The translations under genes were made by a program, and so were the position numbers. From positions 213,693-277,692 of the forward strand of contig JAMAHW010000050.1 of assembly GCA_023627715.1 (NCBI GenBank): 64,000 nt of DNA. Reading direction: 5' to 3'. The stretch is from Periconia sp. R9002 (taxonomy: Eukaryota > Ascomycota > Dothideomycetes > Pleosporales > Periconiaceae). The notes beneath the pieces are model-generated. The model did no database searches and had not been told where the DNA came from. It worked only from the letters and a program-made list of their open reading frames with translations. Of this stretch, positions 11,750 to 23,428 are shown piece after piece (positions within the stretch are counted from its first letter, which is position 1; every line of letters begins with the position of its first letter).

Positions 11750-13248
11750 TCTCAATCGACTCAATCCCTCGGCCTTATAGTTTTATCCTTAATACTCCTC
11801 CACGAGGAAAAGAAAATGAAACATCTGTGCAACAGGGCAACTGAAGTGCAGCATTGTATCAGCAAGTGACATTTTTTCTGTCTTCACATGGAATCAGTCA
11901 TCTGGAATGGTTACTACTGAATGGTCTAACCAACTAGCCGCAAAGCAAAACTTGTGCGATTTCGCATATCTGGATAGTCGATTATGATTTTTGAATGGTA
12001 AATCTCGAACGTGATTAAGATATTAAACATTACTCGAAGAAGAATCCTTATTGGGACCCGGTGCTGCTACTCCCAACACTTCCCCTCCTTACAAGTGTGG
12101 AGCAAATCCTGGTAGAAGACGTGTAAGAGTTTTTAACGGAGGAGGGCAGGTCGGGGATAATGGGGGAGGTAGGTAGCGGTGAAGTAGTGATCATGAATTT
12201 TACCGTTGTTCTGGCGGGCGAGCAATTTACCGATGAAGGTGACAATGATGATGCCAGTCGTGATGCTGTCGTCATCTTCGTGATCACTGTGCCCAACACA
12301 CTGGTGTGGTCCAGAATCTCATAGTGGGGGAGTAGGTATCGCTCCTTGCTTATTCGGTTGCTTCGGATCGCGTCTGACATCTACCTATCTGGGTTTACTG
12401 CGATAGGTATTGAGGGTGGTTGGTCATCATAGAGGGTAAGGGACGGTGTACTACTACCAAGTCTACATTTTATAGAATGAGGAAATGATGGGAAGTGATT
12501 GTTGCAAACGAGAATTAGTATAAAAGAGGGCTGCGCTCTTTGGCTTTGAGCTGCTACTGCTACTGTGTGGAGAGATCAGCTAGCAGCCAGCCGTCTTTGT
12601 TCGAATGAAGTGGGATTGAAGTCCAGAGATGCGAACCAACCGGCAAGATTGAAGACGGCAGGATCGTAATCGAGTTCATCAAGTGCACCGAAAAAAAATC
12701 TCAAATCATGAAGGAGAGGGCCGTTAGGATCGTACGTCGCGTGGTATATCAAAAAACACTGGTATTTCTTCGCAACCCTTCTGGTTGCACTTGACTGATT
12801 TTGTACCCAGAATATATGTCATTAAGATACCGAATGATTCTTTGTACTCCTAGAGACATGGCAGACATGATGCGGAGGCTGCAGCGTTGCTCTTTCCCGA
12901 CCCAACTCTCCTTCCCCTGCGAAGTGATATCAATCGACAAACGGAGAAAAAAAAAACGAAGGGATTAAACAAAGATAGGCGAACGAGCTCATCGAAGAGA
13001 AACGCAGAATACGGATCGAATAACCGAAAGAAGCAGAGTAAGTTTCGTACAAAGAAGCGAACCAATGATGAGAACTGAAGGCAGAGGATGACAAGGGAAA
13101 GTCGAAAAGCATGGGTAACTACAAACCGCGAGTGAGGAGGATGCTAGGACAGAAATCGTAGCAAAATGGGACAATGCCAGCGCGCTAGGAAAATGCCATG
13201 AGACGACCGCGAAACTGTAAAATCAAAAGACCGCCATCATGCTTTGCA
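11750..13248. other. Intergenic region, no supported gene
   Basis: About 1.5 kb lies between two convergent genes. A 110-codon minus-strand frame at 12048-12380 has no recognisable motif and an odd Ser/Thr-rich composition. I do not accept it as a gene. Confidence 0.55.
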
Positions 13249-14097
13249 TCAAAAAATCTCGAGACCTTCAAAATCGACACAGAGGTTTCTCATGCCGCCC
13301 CCCAATGCGCCGTTCGTTCCATTGCGTCTTTCATACATGCTCGTCCCGAAATTCGCAGGTCTTGAGGCATACACACCAACTCTGACGGCTTTGTCTTCTA
13401 CACTCCAGAAGAACCATGTCACCTCTCTTAGCTTCTTCCACCCAGATACATGGTCCTCGTACCATATCCAGAGTGCGTAGCCGATCCTCTCAATCTTCAC
13501 CCGCAGGTCAGAGCGACGTGCATGATGCGGAGGGAGAGATGTAAGGGCCCAATCAGCGCCATCCGAGGTAGCCACGACGGAGGTTGCATGGCAGGCCCCG
13601 TTGCAAAATTCGAGACCGACTTTGACCCACTTGGAGGCGGGGGCGGGGGGCATATATGGCGGGGGTGGTGGGCGGCGGCCGATTGGTGTGAGGGACTCTG
13701 TAGCCAAACCCGCATTTGATGCTGGGGCTTCTGTGGTAGGAACGACATCTGGGGAAACCTCGGTAGCATCGCCGACGGTGATGTCTACGGTCGGGGGAGG
13801 CGCTAATTGGGGAGCCATGGCGGTCGCAACACTGCCGGGCGGAGCGCCTGCGAAAATGACCAATCCGCCTTGGTCCCATTCAAGCTCCCAATCGGCCGAG
13901 ACAGTCACCTCAGCGGCGATGAATGGATTGCGCAGGGCAGTATACAGGATGGGGGCAGTGGATGTGTCTCGCGAAGGGGGCTTCCTCCACAGATCGGAAT
14001 TGGGAGGTGCAGCGAGGGTGAAGGAATCCATGTACTCTGGCAAAGGGGCATCATTGTCGAAGTTGAGCGGGGTAAAGGAAGAGCGGTCCGGCGGCAT
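13249..14097 (-). CDS. DUF1349 (concanavalin-like fold) protein
   Basis: This is an uninterrupted 282-codon frame. The sequence looks like the DUF1349 family, beta-sandwich proteins related to yeast Ree1 and bacterial YpmR. Family-like stretches include residues around FIAAEVTVSADWELEWDQGG, then WVKVGLEFCNG, a WALTSLP segment, RIGYALWIWYED with WKKLREVTWFF, and VRVGVYASRPA near the C-terminus. A Pro/Ala/Thr-rich insert of roughly 60 residues, including RRPPPPPYMPPAPAS, interrupts the fold between the first and second conserved blocks. No signal peptide or membrane helix is seen, so it is probably cytosolic. Some relatives bind carbohydrates or influence enolase, but activity cannot be read from this sequence. 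Confidence 0.85.
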   Translation of the reverse strand: MPPDRSSFTPLNFDNDAPLPEYMDSFTLAAPPNSDLWRKPPSRDTSTAPILYTALRNPFIAAEVTVSADWELEWDQGGLVIFAGAPPGSVATAMAPQLAPPPTVDITVGDATEVSPDVVPTTEAPASNAGLATESLTPIGRRPPPPPYMPPAPASKWVKVGLEFCNGACHATSVVATSDGADWALTSLPPHHARRSDLRVKIERIGYALWIWYEDHVSGWKKLREVTWFFWSVEDKAVRVGVYASRPANFGTSMYERRNGTNGALGGGMRNLCVDFEGLEIF

Positions 14098-15057
14098 GGT
14101 GTTCCCAGTGTAGCAAGTAGTATAACACGGAGGAACGAGAGAAGAGAGTGAAGGAACGTTTAATTTGGCGTGTCAGAGAGCGAGAGAGGGGGGCACGACG
14201 GTGGTGCGCGCCTGAGGGGGACGGACAATGGGTGGATTGCAAGGCGTGGTAACAGGTGGTGCAGTAGAGGGACGGGTCCGGTCAGTACATAGTAACTCAG
14301 ACACACGGTATGCGTTGTCGCCGCCAGAGAAGACGGATGGTGGTCGTGTCGTGTCTGGTTTGTACGACGTTGAAGGCCGGGGTTGGTCGCTTCGATGGAT
14401 GCTCGACGAGGGAGCAAGGATTGCGCATGTAAGCTGCTGCTGACAGGCTCTGTCCGTTCAAATCTCCACTCGGACAGAGAGGTGCGGAAAAAGATGCAGA
14501 TGTAGGAGGACTGCTTCGAGCCTAGTCTCGGGTCAGAACATTCATGGCCGCCCTCGACCCAAAGGAGGTACCAGTATGCCCAAATCCCCGTCTGCGCCTG
14601 CGCTGCGGTTGCGGTTGCGGTTGCAAGCCCGCATGGATTGCAATTGCATTGGAGGTGCAGCGTCGCCAGTTCATCTCAGTCGCACCGGCTGCTACTCTGG
14701 ACGGCGTGGAGACCCGTGGCTTGGTCTACTTACTTACCCTTAGTACTGGCAGCCTTGTCCTTGGCGATGCAGAATCTGGGTGACGAGGAGGGATGCTTGG
14801 ACGAGTCGACCAACGAGTTGCGCAGTGGCTATGAGGGAAGGGGTCAGACCAAACTTTATATACACCTCACCTCCGCCTCCCGCATGGACGGCAAGGCAAG
14901 ACGACGAGTGCATGTGGTTGCGTGCCTCTCTCGGGCTGTCGTCTGTCTGAGCACTGAGCAGTGGAGATGGTACCGTAGCCCACACGTCGTCCATTCAAGC
15001 TGAAAGTGCACCCGCCAGCCCGCCACGCGCAGCGCAGTAGCTACGAGTCGGCCTGGT

Positions 15058-15086
15058 GGCCATGCCATGCCATGCCATGCCATGCC
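15058..15086. repeat. (CCATG)n microsatellite
   Basis: About five tandem copies of CCATG, directly visible. Confidence 0.85.
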
Positions 15087-15167
15087 TGCAGATGGAAGCA
15101 AGCAAGGAGTCAAGCAAATCTTGTATTGTATCCCACTCTGCGCGGGTAGCGTCCATGTACTTGTGCA

Positions 15168-15194
15168 GTGTGCGGTGTGCGGTGTGCGGTGTGC
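15168..15194. repeat. (GTGTGCG)n minisatellite
   Basis: Tandem 7-bp units GTGTGCG, nearly four copies, directly visible. Confidence 0.8.
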
Positions 15195-15302
15195 AGATTC
15201 ATTTGGACGCCATCATGGATAGGGCGCGGGTCCAAGTCTTTGAGACCTGGCGCGCCTGGTTTGGTGCAGGAGAGGGAGTTGCAATCCAGCTGCCGCCATG
15301 CC

Positions 15303-15324
15303 TGTCTGTCTGTCTGTCTGTCTG
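15303..15324. repeat. (GTCT)n microsatellite
   Basis: Five tandem GTCT units. It is the reverse complement of the (AGAC)n tract about 260 bp downstream. Confidence 0.85.
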
Positions 15325-15582
15325 CTTGGAGAAAAGATGATTGATGAGGCGGTCGAGAGATGATGAAATGCCTCGCAGGTGCAAGCAAGGGGCTTTGGTG
15401 GCTATGCACCATGAATGCTCCGTACAGGAAGGAAGTACGTGTGATGTTGTCTTTCTGCCCCGCCTTCGCTGCCCTGCTGTGCCAATCACCCCCCTTCCCT
15501 GTGGTGCATCATGTAAACAACACATGTACCTGAGTGACCCGATCAAAACAACCGCCTTGAAACGATACGAACAGACAATAGA

Positions 15583-15604
15583 TAGACAGACAGACAGACA
15601 GACA
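15583..15604. repeat. (AGAC)n microsatellite
   Basis: Five tandem AGAC units, complementary to the (GTCT)n tract at 15303-15324. Confidence 0.85.
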
Positions 15605-17408
15605 CTCAATCCGTCGGATAGACAGCACGCGATATATGGACCTTGTAGATTCTACACATGTACACACCCTACATGTACTCCATCCAACGTCCAAGTGAAG
15701 CTTCACATGTTCCTATTCGTTCACCACCGTCAGAGGCCCGTGCGGTGCAGCATGGAAAGTCCAAACTATTATTTGTTCGCCTCCCTCTTCCGCCTGCGTA
15801 ATCTATCCCCCAGAAGCCTCAAACCTACACATCTCAAACACCAATCTGTCTACATACTTCCATGTATCAATGCCTTACATAGGTAGGTAGCTAAAGTTGC
15901 ATCTCCATGTAGACCTTGCCCCGATAACTACTCAACAGCTCCACAATCCTCATGCTCACCCTTTCCGTCCTATCACTTTTTCTCTCATGTCTTCACAAAG
16001 TATACATGCATCCCATCTTCGGCAGCGAGCGCGTGGAAGAAGCCCAAGGCAATGGATTTCGGGCTCGGCTTACCCTCGTAGCCGCCGCCGGGCACCAGGT
16101 CGCGCCCAAGGGAGTGAAGGGAAACAACTTCCCATTCCGTCCTCGTTACATTCACGCCATGTACACGTAGTATTGCAAACAAACTCTTACGCACCATGAC
16201 GTCGTCTAGCATATGCTTTTGTTCCCTGAGGCTGCATGGTGGCCGCCATGTTTTCCACCATCGTCACCACATCGAGGTCGGGGACATTCATCTATGTCAA
16301 AATATCAGGGTATCCAAGTCGTACAAGGGCAGGTCCAGTCTTCATCCAGTCTCAAGTGAGGCGTATGTACCTTGAACGGTGTGCTCGGTATTTACTTTCA
16401 TTGCCGAAACCCGCATTGCAATACATATGCCTACGCCACTATCCAAGTATATGGAGTAGTATAGTAGCCCAAGCGACATGGTTTCGTATGTACATGACCG
16501 TGTTTCCATACAAGTCATACCGCATGGACCTGCAGAGAGTGATCCAAAAATCTATTCACCTAGAATCCGTCTTGAAACGGTAGCGGCGACTTTATACCAA
16601 CCTAACCATTCAGTGAGGCATATACGTGGATCGGCCCAGTGCATCCAATCTACCACATGTTGTATAGGGGCACTACTTGAGACACTCGCACTCCGTCAAT
16701 GTTGATCGGTCCCGCGCCTGTCAATTCCCTCTATCGACAAATTACACCTCATGTTTGATGTTCACACACATCTGGTCACTGACCAGACCATTACGTCTTC
16801 ACGGTGATGATGCCTAGTTACTACTTGTACATCTAGTTCGGGCATTCTCCTCGGGGATATTACTACACTATCATATTACTTCTACCGGGCGGACGGGTAG
16901 GCTCAGGGCCATAGCAACGTCGGGAATGAGCCGGTAAAAATGAGTAAATGGGTCAATCGTATCAAGCTTGCGTTCTTCCATGGGCGTTTCGGCAGCGTAA
17001 TCGATAAAGCCACGCTGACTGCGTTTGCCCCTACCCAAGTGCACAAAACGGTTGAATGCCGAATATTAAATTTCCACGCAAAAGAAACAGGAGCCTGGGG
17101 AAAGCTTAGACGCTGGATTTGCTAAACCCCCATCCATCCAGTGCGATTGGTTGGATATTGGAGAAATAACCTGGAAATGGCTCAATTAATACCCCGAACA
17201 TGGGGGAGGTCGACTGCACGATCCACACTAAAGGGCATGCAATGGCTCGTGCCACGACTTCCAGTGCAGATACGGCTGCGGCTTGCCATCCGCCGCGCCA
17301 CAGACCAGACAACATCCTGGCTCGGCTCCCTGGGTCGCTACATGGCTGTCGGTGTTACAAACCCGAGCAGCAAGTGGTTGTTGCTACACTGGAACCAAAC
17401 ACAAAAGC

Positions 17409-18408
17409 TTATTTACCGTTTTCTGCTTTGCGGTAGATGTTGATTTGACGCCGCAGCTGACTGGATGATGCACATAAATTGAAGCCTTCATCTTGCAGCA
17501 ATTTGGGAAAAGATGTGTCAGGACGAAATTGTAGCTTTTGCAGGTTTTCCGCGAAGTGTGGAGCCGCGTTTGGGCGGATAGCTTTCTCGTATGATTCCCA
17601 GGTTTGCAACTGGACGATCAGGTAGCCGCCAGATGCGAGCGAGGCCTGGCACTTGCGAAAAAACGCCACCAAACCGTCATCCAGGTGTTCGAGATGAATC
17701 CACTTGATTACGTTTAAGGCGAGTATGATATCGTAAGGGCCATCCAGAGCGGGTTCCGTGGAAAGGAGCCAGTCGGCGGCGACGAAGTTCACGGCAGACG
17801 AGCGTCCAGGAGGGAAAAGGGTTGGTGGCGTGGGATTGTGACCGTAGCGAAGGACGGCGGACATGGGAAAATAGTCGATTTGAGGATCAGGATGGGACCC
17901 GTCATTGGCAACCGGGCGCAAACGTGAACGGCGCAAAGCCAGCAGGTCCTCGGCTTTGCTAACCAGCTGCGGGTCAATGTCGACGCCCACGACATGACTG
18001 GCGCCGAAATCGAAGGCTGTGGGCTTATTATCAGCATGGGCGAGTTATAATCGGTTGGAGGAGACAGCAGGGGGTGGAGACGATATAGATATACTGTACG
18101 CACATACCTAATTGTGTGGAAACAGTGCCATCATTGGCGCCGATGTCGAGACAGCGCTTTGCCTCGAAGGAAATGCCTAGGCTGTCGATCAAGACCAACC
18201 GGTTATCACGAACATGGGTGGAGGGTGGGGAACCATGATTGTGGTTAGGCCCAAGATAGTCTGCGTGGTCAGCGCCTTGGTCGAACATGCAATTGCCGGA
18301 TGCATACCACGCTATAGTATGCGTAGATTGTACGAATAGATTGCCAGCAGGCGAGATAGAGTGGCACATACCCGAATAATTCCCCCAGTTGGTGGATTTG
18401 GAAGGCAT
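17409..18408 (-). CDS. Bin3-type SAM-dependent RNA methyltransferase
   Basis: Three exons on the minus strand (18408-18372, 18311-18108, 18016-17409) give about 282 residues. Bin3/MePCE enzymes (PF06859) methylate the 5' gamma-phosphate of small RNAs such as 7SK or U6 relatives. The opening GNYSAWYASGN aligns with the conserved GNY..YY of this family. SAM motif I is LDIGANDG at residues 67-74. Motif II is GVDIDPQLV. The Bin3 signature follows as NVIKWIHLEHLDDGLVAFF and then GGYLIVQLQTWESY. Intron 1 (60 bp) is in frame and stop-free, so an unspliced form would add 20 residues. The spliced form fits the family better. A candidate for 5' capping of U6 or a related RNA; the substrate is inference. 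Confidence 0.85.
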
Positions 18409-19318
18409 TATACCCCTATAGCGCTTGGTAGAGGCGATTCAAGGCAGGGGAGGGGGGGACAGGGTACGCCTGTAGGGTTTGCGTGGATCGTCGGAGGTTT
18501 TTTTCTTTCTTTTTTTTGAAGGTGCAATTAGTTGATTGTTGACAGAGAGGGTGGACAGGGTGCATGTAGGACAGACAGGACAAGGTGAAAGCATTGGACG
18601 GGGAACCAAGCAGTGTGGTGTGCGTGTGGTTGTGACGAGGGGAAGAGATGGAGGTGATGACGGAGCAGGCTGCAGCGGTGAAGCGGCAGGTGGTGTATCC
18701 CGTTGGTGATCGCGCCTGCCCCCGCATTTCCATCCAGCAAGGAACTTGCTACATCTACTTGCCTACCTAGTACATACAGTACATGCCACGCTATGGACAT
18801 GCTCGCTCCCACATGCGCACACATGTACCTATACACGCACCTACCTACATACATACATGGACGCAGACGTACCCGGCCGTGGATCTTTGGGAGGAATTGA
18901 TTGGTGTGCAGCGCAGCGAGCGTATACGGTGTACCGTAGGCCACTGCGGACTGCACAGTGCATCCCTGAGACGTCAACCGAGAGCCATTTTTCCATTTTT
19001 CCATCTGACCACAGCACAGTCCACTGCACCCGGCGGCCACCTTGGTCGGCCGCTATAGTACAGTATCTATCTACACATGCATCCACTGCGGCACAACAGC
19101 TCATGTAGCATCAATGCCATATCAAGTCCGGCGCGCGTACCTGCGCCTGCAACAGCGCAGATATCGACCTCCCCAAAGCATCACCAGTCTGCGCTAGCGT
19201 GTGATTCGGCGTTGCATCGAGCAAGGATAGAGGGGTGAAGGGTTTTTGTTGCCCAAGTCCTGGACTGGACAGCACACGACAGCCAACAAGGCAGGACCAG
19301 CGGGGGCCATGGAGAGTT

Positions 19319-19350
19319 GAAGCAAGCAAGCAAGCAAGCAAGCAAGCAAA
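19319..19350. repeat. (AAGC)n microsatellite
   Basis: About eight tandem AAGC units. A degenerate (AGAGC)n tract follows at about 19363-19390. Confidence 0.85.
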
Positions 19351-20302
19351 AACAAAAGCAAAGCAGAGCAGAGCAGAGCAGAACAGAACAAGCAAAGCCC
19401 TGCCAACGTGGGCTCGTGTCCGGAAGGTGCCAAAGTGCTGTACGAGCGAGATGCAGAGTACAGGACAGTGCAATGCAAGGTTTCCAGGCAACATGTCCGG
19501 TTGACGGAGTAATAGGATTGATATTGGGTCTTGATATTGAAACAGGCCATGGGCATGAGTGGACGGGTATTGAATTGTAGGTGCATGGCCAAAAGAGACC
19601 CCGGCCTGGTGCCCGTTGGCGAAGTGGTAGGCCCAGGATCTGGCTCCTTCGCGGCCGTTGGAAATGTCCATGGCTCATGTCATGGCTCCCTATGCTGACT
19701 GACACTGACACGGACGGTAGAGTAGGTAGGTAGACTGAGCGGTGCATGCATTAGGGATTGATTGCATGTAGCTACCTAGGGACTTACCGTACTTTTTTAC
19801 AGTGGTAACCAGATCCCCGGCGCACGGAGGCAGGGGATGCAGCACCAGCCAATTAGCCTAGGCAAAGGCGAGGATGATTGGCAGACCCACCTGGCCTTTC
19901 CTGGTTTACGCCCGTCCGGCCATGGCCCAAAGCGTTGTCGCATCCGCTGCCCGCTTGCTCTTTGAGCCATGCTCTGCGCAAGCTGGGAAGCCCTCGCGCC
20001 CAATGTGGCATTGCAGCGCCCTCGGTCTGTGTAGCCGATGCTACTGTACCCGTACCTACCTGTACCGGTACCTATCCAACTAGGCAGGCTAGCTATTAGC
20101 CGTAGTACTGTATGTATACAGTAGGTACTTTGCAGGTACAAGTCAATATAACAACATCCATCATAACAACAGCAATCGTACATGGTCTCGGTGCGAGCGC
20201 GGCTAGCCACTTATGCAACATACATGTGCAATGGCATGGCTATCCTAGACAGAGCGACTCGTTGTCGCTGTTGTTTGGTGCGTGTGCATGTTGGTGACGG
20301 AG

Positions 20303-20329
20303 CCATCCATCCATCCATCCATCCATCCA
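20303..20329. repeat. (CATC)n microsatellite
   Basis: Tandem CATC units, directly visible. Confidence 0.85.
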
Positions 20330-21140
20330 CCATGATGCATCCTCTTACAATACTGTACAGTAGCTAGCTGAGTACCTACACGCGGGCATCCCAGTCATAA
20401 CCAAACGCAGCATTTCTGGTTATACTCTTGATGCACTGTCGTCTCATCTCCCCTCCCGTCTGATCTCATCTCATCTCATCTGATGCTCCTCCCTTTCCCA
20501 GGTTGTCGTCCGGTCACCAGATGGAAACAAACGTGAATGGGCCCGTCTTGGATTCCCATTTGTTTCCGGACCCAGAATTCCCACGTAGCAGTTCATGTGT
20601 GTTGCTCTTTAGCCGTCGCCCCATTAATCTGTGCTGTCTTGCATAACAATCCACCCGTCCATCCTGCCCACCCAGCGTGCACACACACACACACTCGCAC
20701 ACAGGCACACATACGATGTGCAGTGTGCATCCGACAGGTCACGACGAATGGCTGCTGCCCCCATTTGACCTCTTCAACGGTTGCTTGTCGGTGCTGCCCT
20801 GCACTTGGCACGCCGTTCTGCCTGGGATGCCACTCCATCATCCTCTCCTCCCCCCTCCCCCCTTGCATTGCATCCATCCCTAATGAATTGATACATACAT
20901 GCCCTCCCCGGCCCGGTGTCTGAGCGCCTCCGCTCGCTCGCCAAACTAAACGGCGATCTCTGCCTTCTGCCGCCAGCATACAAAACCAAAACGCCCGCCA
21001 CTGCGAGACATTCCTGACGGACGATTCCTGGCCTTGTATTCCCAGTTGCACTACTCCCTGGCCCGCCTTCGCAAAACCACTGTGGCCACAACCGTCCTCT
21101 TTTGGCTTCCTGCAGCGCCCGTGAACAAATAAACTACCGC

Positions 21141-22604
21141 ATGCCCCAACCACACTCCAATGCTCCGTCTCTCCATCCTTCCTACCCAGCTCCAGCTCCA
21201 GACATGACCGATACCCAGAAACTGCCTGGCTTGTCTCCCTACTTTGACCACACTCGCCGCCTGCCGCCCATCAAGATCCCACCCGATTCCTCCACCTCTG
21301 GTCCGCCGCCGCCACACGTCGACTACGCTTTTCGCTCGCCCATCAACCAACAACTCCCCTCCATCCAAACCGGCCTGCCCTCACGACACCCACCCCAATC
21401 ATCCGCCCCGTCTACCTTTCCGAGGCCTTCGGCAGCCCCAGTAGACAAGATACTGCATCACCAGCCCAACTCGATCCCGTATACGCCTCCCAGATCGGAT
21501 CCTCCCTACTCTCCCCAGCAGTATGGTCCCTCAATATCACCACGCACCGAATTCGACCATCGGTCCCAAAGGTTAACCGAGCAACGCTACGCGTACGAGG
21601 ACCCTCGCCCCACACACCACCACCAAGCACCCCGTCACGAGCAACCGTTTGCGTCCCTTACTTCTCCAGTCGAGCAACCCCAGCAGCGCCCATATGCTCC
21701 TCACCTGTCACCGGGCTACACGCCCAATTATGCGCCAAATTCCACTCCATTCCACGGGTCGGTGGGCTCTCACCGAGGATCCGTTTCACACTCCTTGGGT
21801 CCGATAGCCTATCCTGAGCCCCCAAATGCTGGGCTACCGCCTCGGCAAGCCCCCCGGCCTGGGTCCATACCGCAGCCTGTCTACAACGAGCAACTGTAAG
21901 CATGCCATCTCCCATGGATTAGGCAATCGAATCCCCCCCTAACCCCCTGCAGGAAACTTAATTATGAATTGCGTGTGCGACAACAACCTATTGCAGCCCG
22001 AGCATGTGGTTTTGGCGAGCGGGACCGTAGAGTGATCGATCCGCCACCAATCATTCAGCTCATCGTCACCGATCCCAAAACAGGCGTTCCAGAGCAGGAG
22101 GAGTTGCGCTATTCACTAAACGTTGTTCATTGCACGCTCTGGAACGCAAAGGGCACGAGCGAAGAGACTGCACTCATCCAACCCGACAGGCGAACGACTC
22201 GGCGACTGATGGGTCAACTAGTGGCGTCGCCTTCGGTTGCCAAAGATGAACATGACGTCGAAGGATGTTTCTTTTGTTTCCCCGACCTCTCTTGTCGCAC
22301 ACACGGCATGTATCGCCTGCGATTTGTGCTGATGCGGCTCGACCCGATGAATCTCCACGTTGGAGGGTTCTCGCCCATCCTCAACGAAGTCTTGAGCGAG
22401 GTTTTCACTGTGTACACAGCCAAGGACTTTCCTGGAATGCGACCTAGCAGCGCCCTCACACGTGCGCTGAAGTTGCAAGGGTGTAATATTCAAGTCAAAA
22501 AGGGCAACGAAAAGGCCTTGGCCCGGAAGCGGCTTACTCAAAATCAAGACCATGAGAATCACGACGATGACGACGAAATGGGAAAACGACGGCGCAAGGA
22601 TTGA
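21141..22604 (+). CDS. velC: Velvet-family regulator, VelC-like
   Basis: Two exons (21141-21895, 21953-22604) give about 468 residues. The first 250 residues are Pro/Ser/His-rich and presumably disordered. The velvet domain (PF11754) occupies the C-terminal part. It opens with YELRVRQQPIAARACGFGER, followed by DRRVIDPPPIIQLIV, GCFFCFPDLSCRTHGMYRLRF and the FTVYTAKDFPGMRPSSALTRAL segment. A basic tail (GKRRRKD) could be a nuclear signal. Velvet proteins are NF-kB-like DNA-binding dimers that couple development to secondary metabolism. A long N-terminal extension with a C-terminal velvet domain fits VelC better than VosA (N-terminal domain) or VelB (split domain). A second in-frame ATG (MTDTQK) lies about 60 bp downstream of the chosen start. 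Confidence 0.85.
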
Positions 22605-23428
22605 GCGTTTATGTTTGTGCGTACATGGAGTTTCGTGGGCCAACTCGACCAGCAGGTCGGTAGGCCTCGCCCTTTATTTTGTTTTCCACCCTTCACCTCA
22701 TCATCATATTAGCACGCGGGCTATCTTTTCACTTCTTCACTTTTTATGACTTTTTTATCTTCACCATGGCGGCGAGCACAGTTGGGCGGCATGAGTGATA
22801 TTCCTGGGCTACCGAAGCATCTTTCGCCCACATGTTTTAGCATTTGTTTCATGGCAATGTGAGGGTTTTTTTTCTCTTTTTCTTTTCTCATTTGCAACCT
22901 CATCGGTCCGAAAAACCCAGCCTTTGGTGCTCGGGACTGAACAGACAAACAAGTCCATGGATGAATCCCCGTTCCCGCCAATACCAATCTATCTGATTTA
23001 GCGGATCAGTCAAAACGGCGAAGTATTGGGATGCCGAATCAAGCAACCAAAAAAAATCAAATGGTGGGCTAGTGGAAGTGTGGTCATTAATGAATTGGAT
23101 CCTACAACAGGGTCGCAAGCTCAATGCTGAGGAAGAAAAATGCACAGATATATAGTTACATGAACAATGATAGAAAACAATCAAAAATGATCAACGTCAT
23201 ACACATGCACATGGTCCATTTGCAGGTGAGGTTGGAATTGACTCGAGGAAAGGATGAATGGCCGCAAGCCTTCTTTCAGCCTAGTGGGGCCTAGTGGCCT
23301 AGCTGCCTCCCCGCGCCGACCAACTGACGCGCTACCAAGTCCTGTACAAAATTTCTCTGTCGGCGGTGAGCTGCTCTTCTTCTCTCCTTCCCCCTTCCCC
23401 CACTGCATTTCGGACACTGTCAACCGCC
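22605..23428. other. Intergenic region, no gene seen
   Basis: This holds the 3' untranslated region of the velvet gene and the C/T-rich promoter of the CTP synthase gene. No coding motif is visible. Confidence 0.6.

Larger units (their letters stand above)
14098..17408. other. Long gene-poor region with microsatellites
   Basis: More than 3 kb shows no coherent exon chain on either strand. It holds (CCATG)n at about 15058-15086, (GTGTGCG)n at about 15168-15194, (GTCT)n at about 15303-15324 and (AGAC)n at about 15583-15604. Long open frames across it follow these repeats and have no family motifs. Confidence 0.55.
18409..21140. other. Long gene-poor region with microsatellites
   Basis: About 2.7 kb upstream of both the Bin3 gene and the velvet gene. 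It is rich in CTACCTA, TACATA and tetranucleotide runs. Several 130-190-codon frames exist here, but they have His/Cys/Ser-rich, repeat-driven composition and no family motif, so I reject them. The last few hundred bases are probably the velvet gene's leader. Confidence 0.55.

Noticed and set aside
12048..12380. Minus-strand 110-codon open frame
   Set aside because: Ser/Thr-rich with no motif, no good splice partners and no family resemblance.
15341..15886. 181-codon plus-strand open frame
   Set aside because: It crosses the (AGAC)n microsatellite, and its composition follows the repeats rather than any protein family.
18528..19040. 170-codon minus-strand open frame upstream of the Bin3 gene
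   Set aside because: Low-complexity His/Cys/Leu-rich translation of a repeat-rich intergenic region with several overlapping alternatives.
19181..19747. 186-188-codon minus-strand frames
   Set aside because: They overlap one another in different frames and include the AAGC repeat (Leu/Ala/Cys runs). No motif.
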